NCBI GenBank assembly: GCA_018883285.1
Contig: VEQJ01000075.1
Location: forward strand, 1-6,175
DNA: 6,175 nucleotides
Direction of reading: 5' to 3'
Origin: Alphaproteobacteria bacterium
Lineage (GTDB): Bacteria > Pseudomonadota > Alphaproteobacteria > CAISOG01
Numbering within the stretch: position 1 is the first letter of the stretch; the number at the start of each line of letters is the position of its first letter. Both the position numbers and the translations under genes were made by a program. Below the pieces are notes generated by a model. It was not told the origin of the DNA, ran no database searches, and saw only the letters and a program-made list of their open reading frames with translations. Below are positions 1 to 6,111 of the stretch, one piece after another.

Positions 1-228
1 GTACAATGGCAGGCATCCATAAAGCTTTCTAGTCAAAAGGTTTTATCATGATCAACAAAGAATAATCGTAAGCCTTGATACGCTGTTCTCGTAAATCAAA
101 GGACTATATTTATAAGATTTGATGATTATCATTAATAAAAAGTTAAGAGCTTTGCTGAATGGCCTGTTTTTTTAAGGCTGCCCGATTAATGTAAACGCCG
201 CGCAGAGCCAAAGAACCCACCCCCCCAA
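1..228. other. AT-rich intergenic region left of purA
   Basis: This stretch is much richer in A and T than the rest of the window, especially 1-185, and has stop codons in all frames, so I see no supportable gene. A plus-strand frame is open from the left edge to a TAG at 30-32 and could be the last few codons of a gene ending here. A minus-strand ATG at 20-18 could equally begin a gene running off the left edge. Neither is long enough to call. The region carries a Fur-like operator around 118-136. The stretch just after the purA stop (minus strand) is G-rich, and I see no convincing intrinsic terminator for purA; the only hairpin near a T-run (162-178) has a 4-bp stem. Confidence 0.6.
118..136. 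promoter_or_regulatory. Candidate Fur-type iron regulator operator
   Basis: On the plus strand, 122-132 reads ATGATTATCAT, an exact match to the central 11 bases of the classical 19-bp Fur box (reverse-complement orientation). Counting the flanks, about 14 of 19 positions agree. The site lies in AT-rich non-coding DNA, as an operator should, but AT-richness also raises the chance of a random match. It is about 100 bases from the left edge, so the controlled gene is probably outside the window. It lies downstream of purA and is unlikely to control it. Some Alphaproteobacteria use Fur homologues (Mur) or Irr with different boxes, so the cognate regulator is uncertain. Confidence 0.45.
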
Positions 229-1533
229 CTATCCCCCAAAGGGGTTGCTGACCAAGATGACGTCTTCCCGTTTGGGTGAGGTGGAGACCAGGGTGATCGG
301 GCATCCCACCAATTCCTCAATCCGGCGGATGTATTTGATGGCCAGGGCGGGCAGGTCTTTCCAGCTGCGTGCCCCCTCCGTGCTGGATTGCCACCCCTCC
401 AACACCTCATAAATCGGTTGCAGGCGGGCTTGCTGGCTGGGCAAGCTGGGGATGTAGTCCAACCGCTGCCCGTCCAGCTGATAGCCAACGCACAGCTTAA
501 TCTCGGCAAAATCGTCCAACACGTCTAGCTTGGTCAGCGCCAATCCGTTAACACCGCCCATCGCCACCGATTGCCGCACCAACACCGCATCGAACCAGCC
601 GCAACGGCGTTTGCGCCCGGTGGTCGTGCCAAACTCCTTACCCCGTTGCCCCAGCTTTTCGCCGTCATCATCCAACAGCTCGGTCGGAAAGGGGCCGTTG
701 CCGACGCGGGTGGTGTAGGCCTTGGTGATCCCCAGGGTAAAGCCCAACTGCCCCAGCCCTGCCCCACCGCCAATCGCCGCCGCCGCCGGCATGGTGTGGC
801 TGGAGGTCACAAAGGGGTAGGTGCCATGCTCAACATCCAGCCACAGCCCCTGCGCCCCCTCAAACAACATGCGACCGCCGCGTTGACGCAACCGCTGCAT
901 GGTGCTGCCCAAATGGACGGCGTGGGGTAGCAGTTGGGGCGCAATCGCCAACAGCTCCTGATACAACGGCTCCAACGCAATCGGCTCCACCCCAAAACCC
1001 TGCCGCAGGGCGTTGTGGTGAAAGATCAGATCACCCAATTTGTGGCGCAAGCTGTCCGGCTCAGCCAGATCGCACAGGCGGATCGCCCGCCGCCCAATCT
1101 TGTCCTCATAGGCCGGGCCAATGCCGCGCCCTGTTGTGCCAATCGCGGGCTGCCCCGTGCCGCTTTCCCGCGCTGCCTCCCGCGCGCGATCAATCTCGGC
1201 ATGAAAGGGCAGAATCAGGGGGGCGTTGTCGGCAATCAGCAGGCTTTCGGGCGTGATGCTGACCCCCTGCCCGCGCACAATCGCCATCTCCCCTAACAAT
1301 GCCCAGGGATCCAACACCACCCCGCTGCCAATCACGCTGATCTTGTTTGGCCGCACAATGCCAGAGGGCAACAGATGCAACTTATAGGTCACGTCGTCAA
1401 TCACCAGCGTGTGGCCAGCGTTGTGGCCACCATGAAAGCGGATGACGACGTCAGCCTGGTTGCAGGCCCAATCGACAATCTTACCCTTACCCTCATCCCC
1501 CCATTGCGTGCCGACGACCACGACGTTGCTCAT
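229..1533 (-). CDS. purA: Adenylosuccinate synthetase (IMP--aspartate ligase)
   Basis: PurA joins IMP and aspartate using GTP to make adenylosuccinate, the first committed step from IMP to AMP, in the cytosol. The protein is 434 residues, normal for bacterial PurA. The N-terminal phosphate-binding loop [11 protein letters not shown] (8-18) contains the catalytic Asp13, and the partner His41 lies in GGHNAGH. IMP-binding [10 protein letters not shown] is at 131-140. The segment with [13 protein letters not shown] lies at about 274-286, [16 protein letters not shown] at 300-315, and the guanine-recognition motif TKLD at 334-337. A departure from the family is TSSHT at 243-247, where most PurA proteins have TSSNT. 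The ATG start is supported by an AAAGGG ribosome-binding site 8 bases upstream and by the immediate start of the conserved domain. It follows serA by 42 bases on the same strand and is probably co-transcribed with it. In many Alphaproteobacteria hisZ lies in this gap; here it does not. Confidence 0.97.
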   Translation of the reverse strand: MSNVVVVGTQWGDEGKGKIVDWACNQADVVIRFHGGHNAGHTLVIDDVTYKLHLLPSGIVRPNKISVIGSGVVLDPWALLGEMAIVRGQGVSITPESLLIADNAPLILPFHAEIDRAREAARESGTGQPAIGTTGRGIGPAYEDKIGRRAIRLCDLAEPDSLRHKLGDLIFHHNALRQGFGVEPIALEPLYQELLAIAPQLLPHAVHLGSTMQRLRQRGGRMLFEGAQGLWLDVEHGTYPFVTSSHTMPAAAAIGGGAGLGQLGFTLGITKAYTTRVGNGPFPTELLDDDGEKLGQRGKEFGTTTGRKRRCGWFDAVLVRQSVAMGGVNGLALTKLDVLDDFAEIKLCVGYQLDGQRLDYIPSLPSQQARLQPIYEVLEGWQSSTEGARSWKDLPALAIKYIRRIEELVGCPITLVSTSPKREDVILVSNPFGG

Positions 1534-1575
1534 GCGATAAACCCTTTAGCGTTGATGGAGGGGGGAAGCAGCAGC

Positions 1576-3165
1576 CTAAGCCGCTGCGGTCAGGGTCAGC
1601 GACACCACCCGCTGCACATGGGGCAGTGCCTGAATCTGCGCCAGCACCGCTGCCGGCACAGGCTGATCGGTTTGCAGCAGGGTGATGGCAACCTGCTGTG
1701 GCCCTGTCCGCCCCAGATGGAAGGTGGCGATGTTGATGCCATGCTGCCCCAAACATTGCCCCAGCGCGCCAATAAAGCCTGGGCGGTCATCGTTGCGCAG
1801 GTACAGCATTTGTGGCCCCAACTCCGCCTCGACATGCACGCCATCAACCTCCACCACCCGTGGCAATTCACCGCCCAGCACGGTACCGGCAAAGCGGCTC
1901 TTGCCCTTTTCGGTGGTCACCGTCAGGCTGATTAAGCTTTGAAAATCCTCGCTACGCTCCTGCCGCACTTCATACAATCGGATGCCGCGCGATTCGGCCA
2001 GCTGTTGGGCATTAACCTGATTCACATCGCTTAGGATGGGGCTAAGCAGGCCGCAAACCGCCAAATTGCTTAACGCCCTGGTGTTCAGATTGGCCGCTGC
2101 CCCCTCAAAGGCCAACTCCACCGTGCGAATACCGCCGCTGACCAACTGCCCCGCCAGCTGCCCCAACTGTTCGGCCAGTTTGAGATAGGGGCGCAAATGT
2201 TCCAACTCATCCGCCTTAACCGACGGCAGGTTGACGGCATTGCTGACCGCGCCATGCAGCAGAAAGTCGACCATCTGCTCCGCCACCTGCACCGCCACCT
2301 TCTCCTGCGCCTCAGCGGTGGATGCGCCCAGATGGGGGGTAAAGATGACCCGCTCATCCGCAAACAGCGGATGATCCTTGGCGGGCTCGACCTCAAACAC
2401 GTCCAGCGCCGCCCCCGCGACTTGGCCACTGGCCAACGCCTGTTGCAAGGCAAGCTCATCAATCAGTCCGCCGCGCGCGCAGTTGATAATCCGCACGCCG
2501 CGTTTGCATTTGGCGATGCTGCCCGCGTTCAGGATGTGACGCGTCCCCTCCGTCATCGGGGTGTGCAGGGTGATAAAGTCGGCCTCAGCCAACAGCTGAT
2601 CCAGCTCCACCTTCTCAATAGCCAGGGCAAAGGCGCGTTCAGCGGTTAGATAGGGGTCATAGGCCAACACCCGCATGCCAAAGGCCTTGGCGCGCACCGC
2701 CACATGGGCACCGATATTGCCGCAACCGATAATGCCCAGCACTTTATCCAACAGCTCCACCCCCATGAAGCGGGATTTTTCCCACTTGCTCGCCCGCGTG
2801 CTGGCATCGGCGGCGGGAATCTGCCGCGCCATGGAGATAAGCAGGGCAAAGCTGTGCTCCGCCGTGGTGACCGAATTGCCAAAGGGGGTGTTCATCACCA
2901 CCACACCTTTGGCCGATGCCGCCTTAACATCGATATTGTCGACCCCAATCCCCGCGCGGCCAATAACCCGCAGCTTGGGGGCGGCCGCCAAGACTTCAGC
3001 CGTCACCTTAGTCGCCGAACGCACCGCCAACCCGTCATAGTCGGGCAAAATCGCCATCAGCTGATCGGCGGGCAGCTTGGTTTTCACATCAACCTCAATC
3101 CCCGCCTGGGTAAAAACCGCAACGGCGGCGGATGACAAATCGTCAGCAATTAAAACTTTTGGCAT
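1576..3165 (-). CDS. serA: D-3-phosphoglycerate dehydrogenase, long form with ACT domain
   Basis: SerA oxidises 3-phosphoglycerate to 3-phosphohydroxypyruvate with NAD, the first step of the phosphorylated serine pathway in the cytosol. The 529-residue length matches the long form: catalytic and NAD-binding domains (about 1-310), an intervening ASB-type domain (about 316-445) and a C-terminal ACT regulatory domain (about 452-529). The NAD-binding GCGNIG motif is at 147-152. The catalytic set is Arg231 (NCARGG), Glu260 (FEVEP) and His278 (TPHLGAS), with the same spacing as I recall for the Mycobacterium tuberculosis enzyme. The ACT segment (DDRPGFIGALG, then HGINIA) suggests feedback control by serine, as known in this family, though not every long-form enzyme is inhibited. 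The ATG is fixed by the typical N-terminus MPKVLIADDL; the ribosome-binding site is weak. serA leads a probable serA-purA transcript and is separated from serC by a permease gene and an opposite-strand gene. Confidence 0.97.
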   Translation of the reverse strand: MPKVLIADDLSSAAVAVFTQAGIEVDVKTKLPADQLMAILPDYDGLAVRSATKVTAEVLAAAPKLRVIGRAGIGVDNIDVKAASAKGVVVMNTPFGNSVTTAEHSFALLISMARQIPAADASTRASKWEKSRFMGVELLDKVLGIIGCGNIGAHVAVRAKAFGMRVLAYDPYLTAERAFALAIEKVELDQLLAEADFITLHTPMTEGTRHILNAGSIAKCKRGVRIINCARGGLIDELALQQALASGQVAGAALDVFEVEPAKDHPLFADERVIFTPHLGASTAEAQEKVAVQVAEQMVDFLLHGAVSNAVNLPSVKADELEHLRPYLKLAEQLGQLAGQLVSGGIRTVELAFEGAAANLNTRALSNLAVCGLLSPILSDVNQVNAQQLAESRGIRLYEVRQERSEDFQSLISLTVTTEKGKSRFAGTVLGGELPRVVEVDGVHVEAELGPQMLYLRNDDRPGFIGALGQCLGQHGINIATFHLGRTGPQQVAITLLQTDQPVPAAVLAQIQALPHVQRVVSLTLTAAA

Positions 3166-3311
3166 GGCAAGGGCAACTCATTGGGAATGAAAAACAGGGG
3201 GCATAAAAAACAGGCGAACAGGATGCACCACCGTTACGCTATCGGCAAGGGGGGATTGCCTTTGGCGGCAAAGTTTGAAACAGCTGGAGGGAGAAACCTT
3301 AACCTGTAAGA
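3166..3311. promoter_or_regulatory. Divergent intergenic region, serA and small membrane protein
   Basis: These 146 bases separate the serA start (minus) from the plus-strand gene at 3312, so they should hold both promoters. I could not pick a convincing -35/-10 pair on either strand. A notable pattern is GGCAA at 3244-3248, TTGCC at 3256-3260 and GGCAA again at 3267-3271: the central TTGCC can pair with either neighbour. Two more GGCAA copies (3166-3170 and 3172-3176) abut the serA start codon. A GGAGG at 3286-3290 lies 21 bases before the plus-strand ATG, too far to be a normal ribosome-binding site for it. Confidence 0.5.
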
Positions 3312-3674
3312 ATGAGAACGGCGGTGGGAAAACATCCGGACATTTTGATGTTGCTGATCATCATGGGGCTGATGCTGTGGGCGGGCTATGAATGGCGGGC
3401 TTTTTACCGCCTGGGTCGGCATGGCCGCCGCCACCGTCGCACGGGTCAGTTGTGGAAACAGGATGAGCGGCAGCGGGCTGTTCACGCCTATTTGGGAATG
3501 TTGCTGATCGGGGCGATTGGCGCCAGTTCCTGCCTGCTGCTGGCCGACCGTGATCCCATCCTGGCGGCTGGTGGCGGCTTTGGCAGCCTGGCCATTGGCT
3601 ACAGCGCGGCAATGGTGGTGCGGATCCGTGATGCTGTTCGCAACCCTCGCAGCAAGAAAAAGAAAAAGGGCTAA
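3312..3674 (+). CDS. Small hypothetical membrane protein, three predicted helices
   Basis: I do not recognise this 120-residue protein. It has three hydrophobic stretches that look like membrane helices: about 11-26 (ILMLLIIMGLMLWAGY), 60-78 and 83-103. Between the first and second is a strongly basic loop (about 29-56, many Arg and His). The C-terminus is also basic, ending in RSKKKKKG. By the positive-inside rule the loop and the C-terminus should face the cytoplasm, which is not easily reconciled with three full crossings, so one hydrophobic stretch may not span. The start is the first ATG after an in-frame stop at 3300-3302; no good ribosome-binding site is at the usual distance. GC-rich third positions support a real gene. 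It is the only complete gene on the plus strand, divergent from serA and convergent with the permease. It could be an old insertion between serC and serA. Function unknown. Confidence 0.75.
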   Translation: MRTAVGKHPDILMLLIIMGLMLWAGYEWRAFYRLGRHGRRHRRTGQLWKQDERQRAVHAYLGMLLIGAIGASSCLLLADRDPILAAGGGFGSLAIGYSAAMVVRIRDAVRNPRSKKKKKG

Positions 3675-3702
3675 AGCGCAAGATCTCTAGGGCATTTTCG
3701 CT
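3675..3702. terminator. Candidate bidirectional terminator hairpin
   Basis: The 28 bases between the two convergent stop codons form one imperfect hairpin. AGCG (3675-3678) pairs with CGCT (3699-3702), C3679 bulges out, and AAGAT (3680-3684) pairs with ATTTT (3694-3698) with one G-U pair on the plus-strand RNA, leaving a 9-base loop. On the minus strand it follows the permease stop directly and is followed by TTTAGCCC and then a T-rich tract, the complement of the poly-lysine codons of the small gene. Plus-strand transcripts have no good U-tract after it. The stem is only moderately stable, so termination is inferred from position and symmetry. Confidence 0.45.
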
Positions 3703-4749
3703 CTAAATCAGCTTTTGCCCGCTTAGCTCGTCTTTCAGATAAGCGTAGTAGATCGGTGCGGCAATCAGCCCAGGCAGGCCAAAGGCGGCCTCCATCACCA
3801 GCATGGCAATCAACAATTCCCATGCCCGCGCCGAAATTCGCCCGCCAATGATGCGGGCATTCAGGAAATATTCCAGCTTATGAATCAACACCAGAAACAC
3901 CAGGGCACCAATAGCATCGGGCAGCGAGACGCTAAGGCTGATCAGCACGATAACGGTGTTGGAAATCAGATTGCCGATGACGGGCAACAACCCCGCGACA
4001 AAGGTCACCACGATCATGGTTTTGGTAAAGGGCAGGGGGCTGCCCACCAGCGGCATCACCACCGTTAAAAAAAGACCCGTCAGCACGGTGTTCAGCGCCG
4101 ATATCCGCACCTGGGAAAACACGATGCGGTGAAAGGCGTTGTTCAGCAATGACACCCTGGCCACCATCGCCTTGGCCAGCGGGCGGCGGTTGGCCGCATC
4201 AATCTCATGACTAAAGGCCACCATGCCGCCGATAATCATCCCGACCAGGATATGCACCAACGACACCCCAACCGTGCGGCCAACATGACTCAGCTGCCCC
4301 GCGTTGTCGCGCAACCAGGTGGCCAGGGATGATTGCCACTCCTCAACCGAGGCTGGCAACTCATCCTGCAACGATGGGGGCAGATAGTTGCGCGCCATCG
4401 CCACCACATCCGCCAGTTTTTGCAACAGGGCGGGCGCGCTGTCACTGCCGCTATGCAGATGGGCGGCCAGAATCAGCACCCCAACCGTAATGCCAGCAAT
4501 CATCACCGATGGCACCAGAATCAGCACGATGACCTTGCCCAGCCGTGGCATCACCCCCAGCCGTTTGGTCAACGGCACGGTCGCCTGCACCAGCTGGTAA
4601 ATCAGCAATCCCGCCAACAGAGCGGACAACAGGTGCAGCGATAGCACGGCCACTAAGGCCAGCCCCATCATCGCCTGGGTAATCAGGGTTAGACGGGCGG
4701 CTTGCTCGGCATGAGAATCCGTGGTGGCAGCACTGCTGGCGGTTGCCAT
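3703..4749 (-). CDS. AI-2E/PerM-family inner-membrane permease
   Basis: This 348-residue protein has the layout of the AI-2E transporter (PerM/YdiK/TqsA) family: hydrophobic segments near 22-56 and 71-96, a soluble stretch about 97-154, then membrane segments near 155-180, 213-237, 243-290 and 312-338. The C-terminal signature GLPGLIAAPIYYAYLKDEL (324-342) is typical. Family members include autoinducer-2 exporters and Na+/H+ antiporters, so the family name does not fix the substrate. I chose the ATG at 4749 rather than an ATG 90 bases upstream: it lies 2 bases past the serC stop, a GAGG ribosome-binding site within the end of serC is 10 bases upstream, and the extra 30 residues of the longer form would only re-read serC codons in another frame. 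It is almost certainly co-transcribed with serC. A role in exporting an amino acid or a pathway-related metabolite is possible but is only a guess from position. Confidence 0.88.
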   Translation of the reverse strand: MATASSAATTDSHAEQAARLTLITQAMMGLALVAVLSLHLLSALLAGLLIYQLVQATVPLTKRLGVMPRLGKVIVLILVPSVMIAGITVGVLILAAHLHSGSDSAPALLQKLADVVAMARNYLPPSLQDELPASVEEWQSSLATWLRDNAGQLSHVGRTVGVSLVHILVGMIIGGMVAFSHEIDAANRRPLAKAMVARVSLLNNAFHRIVFSQVRISALNTVLTGLFLTVVMPLVGSPLPFTKTMIVVTFVAGLLPVIGNLISNTVIVLISLSVSLPDAIGALVFLVLIHKLEYFLNARIIGGRISARAWELLIAMLVMEAAFGLPGLIAAPIYYAYLKDELSGQKLI

Positions 4750-4751
4750 CG

Positions 4752-5912
4752 TTACGCCGCCTCTACGCTGGCATAGGCCCAGTCCAGCCAGGGCAGCAGA
4801 GCGGCTACATCGGCCGCCTGTACCGTTGCCCCGCACCAAATCCGCAAGCCCGCCGGCGCATCGCGGTAGCCGGCAATGTCAAAGGCGACCCCCGCCCCCT
4901 CCAGCTTTTTGGCCAACTGCTTAATCACCTCCTGCTGCGCATCGCTGGCCAGGGCGGTAAACCAGGGCGCGGTAATGCTGAGGCAGACTGAGGTGGTGGA
5001 GCGGGTGGCGGGATCGCTGGCCAAGAAATCGACCCAGGGGGTACGGGCAACCCAGTCGGCCACCAGCTGCGCATTCGCTTCAGCCGCCTTGACCAGCCCG
5101 GCCTGCCCCCCCACCGATTCCGCCCAGGTCAGCGCGTCTAACAAATCCTCAACGCACAGCATGGATGGGGTGTTGATGGTTTCGCCAACGAAAATCCCGC
5201 TAATCAGCTTGCCCTTTTTGGTCAGGCGAAACAGCTTTGGGATCGGCCAGGCGGGGGTATAGCTTTCCAGGCGGGCAACCGCGCGCGGGCTGAGGGCGAT
5301 CATGCCATGCTGCGCCTCCCCCCCCAGCACTTTTTGCCAGGAATAGGTGACGACATCCAATTTGTGCCAGGGCAGCCGCATCGCCAACACGGCGGAGGTG
5401 GCATCGCAAATGCTCAACCCCTGGCGGTCGTCGGCAATCCAATCGCAGTTCGGCACCCGCACGCCGCTGGTGGTGCCATTCCAGCAAAAGACCACATCCC
5501 GCGCCCAATCAACCTGACCCAAATCGGGCAAGCCGCCATAGGGGGCGGTAAAGCTGCGCACGTCGGGCAGCCTCAACTGCTCCACCACATCCTGCACCCA
5601 CTCCAGCCCGAAATTTTCCCAGGCCAACACATCCACCCCGCGCTGCCCCAACAGGCTCCACATCGCCATTTCGATTGCGCCCGTGTCGGAGGCTGGCACG
5701 ATGCCCAGCAGGTAATCGTCGGGCAGCTCCAACAGCTTTTTGCTGCGCGCAATCGCCTCAGCCAGCTTGGCCTTACCCGCGCTGGATCGGTGCGACCGCC
5801 CCAAACACGCATCCTTCAGCGCCTCCAAATGCCAGCCTGGCCTTTTGGCGCAGGGGCCCGAGCCGAAATTGGGGTTGCCGGGTTTGTTGACGGGGGTGGG
5901 GATAGAGGTCAT
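4752..5912 (-). CDS. serC: Phosphoserine aminotransferase, Methanosarcina-type class
   Basis: SerC transfers an amino group from glutamate to 3-phosphohydroxypyruvate to give O-phosphoserine, step two of serine synthesis; it uses pyridoxal phosphate (PLP) in the cytosol. The 386-residue length and motifs match the divergent class found in Alphaproteobacteria and Methanosarcina, not the E. coli class. Seen here: [13 protein letters not shown] at 15-27, the PLP-ring aspartate Asp170 in ICDATSAV, the Schiff-base Lys194 in [22 protein letters not shown] at 245-252 and RSTTSVCL at 304-311. No key residue is missing. I chose the ATG at 5912 because it gives the usual N-terminus and no in-frame ATG, GTG or TTG lies between it and the upstream stop at 6005-6003. 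There is no Shine-Dalgarno-like sequence before it, which is unusual and may relate to the structured leader. The permease gene follows by 2 bases. A phosphoserine phosphatase gene is not in the window. Confidence 0.95.
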   Translation of the reverse strand: MTSIPTPVNKPGNPNFGSGPCAKRPGWHLEALKDACLGRSHRSSAGKAKLAEAIARSKKLLELPDDYLLGIVPASDTGAIEMAMWSLLGQRGVDVLAWENFGLEWVQDVVEQLRLPDVRSFTAPYGGLPDLGQVDWARDVVFCWNGTTSGVRVPNCDWIADDRQGLSICDATSAVLAMRLPWHKLDVVTYSWQKVLGGEAQHGMIALSPRAVARLESYTPAWPIPKLFRLTKKGKLISGIFVGETINTPSMLCVEDLLDALTWAESVGGQAGLVKAAEANAQLVADWVARTPWVDFLASDPATRSTTSVCLSITAPWFTALASDAQQEVIKQLAKKLEGAGVAFDIAGYRDAPAGLRIWCGATVQAADVAALLPWLDWAYASVEAA

Positions 5913-5952
5913 CAGTGGCGCATCATCGTAGGCAAGGAGAAATAGATAAATC

Positions 5953-6051
5953 CGCTCAGCTCTAAGCGTGCAACCGCCCCAAGCTGTCGAACTAGCGACA
6001 TCTTAGCCTCTGATCCCCCCAAACGGCAACAGCCTGTGGAAGTTTGGGGGG
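5953..6051 (-). ncRNA. Candidate structured leader RNA of serC
   Basis: Read in serC orientation, this leader holds three hairpins. The first pairs CCCCCCAAAC (6051-6042) with GTTTGGGGGG (6024-6015), 10 bp around a 17-base loop. The second pairs AAG-A-TGTCG (6004-5996) with CGACA-G-CTT (5989-5981), 8 of 9 positions around a 6-base loop. The third pairs CGCTTA (5968-5963) with TGAGCG (5958-5953) around a GAGC loop and is followed by the T-rich 5950-5938. A conserved 'serC leader' RNA motif is known upstream of serC-serA operons in Alphaproteobacteria, with its last stem near the ribosome-binding site. I cannot match its consensus from memory, so identity with it is inferred from location and structure. 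The third hairpin could act as an attenuator. The first may instead belong to the neighbouring mobile element. Confidence 0.4.
6015..6051. repeat. Perfect 10-bp inverted repeat
   Basis: CCCCCCAAAC at 6015-6024 is mirrored by GTTTGGGGGG at 6042-6051, with 17 bases between. The spacer itself can pair weakly (GGC 6025-6027 with GCC 6032-6034). The repeat lies 60 bases before the start of a transposase-like gene facing right and about 100 bases before serC facing left. It could be part of an insertion sequence end, a regulator binding site or the first hairpin of the serC leader. It lacks a T-run on either side, so it is not an ordinary intrinsic terminator. Confidence 0.7.
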
Positions 6052-6111
6052 GCACTATTAACATTCTAAGAAAAAGGATGACTTTTGGGTGGGGAGATGG
6101 TATAAGGAGGG

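Noticed and set aside
1..20. A possible minus-strand gene starting at ATG 20-18 and leaving the window
   Set aside because: Only six codons are visible, with no clear ribosome-binding site and no recognisable sequence.
162..178. A terminator for purA formed by GCCT/AGGC around a T-run
   Set aside because: The stem is only 4 bp and the homopolymer is in the loop rather than after the stem.
1375..1935. A 186-codon plus-strand open frame across the serA/purA junction
   Set aside because: It lies opposite the conserved purA N-terminus and the serA ACT domain and shows no recognisable domain.
4750..4839. A longer permease start at 4839, overlapping the end of serC
   Set aside because: The extra 30 residues only read the serC tail in another frame and look non-membrane. 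The ATG at 4749 has a better position and ribosome-binding site.
5307..5945. A 212-codon open frame on the plus strand opposite serC
   Set aside because: It is the antisense of a strongly supported serC gene. Its composition (rich in His, Gln, Pro, Gly) is typical of a shadow frame in GC-rich DNA.
6063..6068. TAGAAT (minus strand) as a -10 box for serC
   Set aside because: No acceptable -35 element lies 16-18 bases upstream, so I do not call a promoter here.
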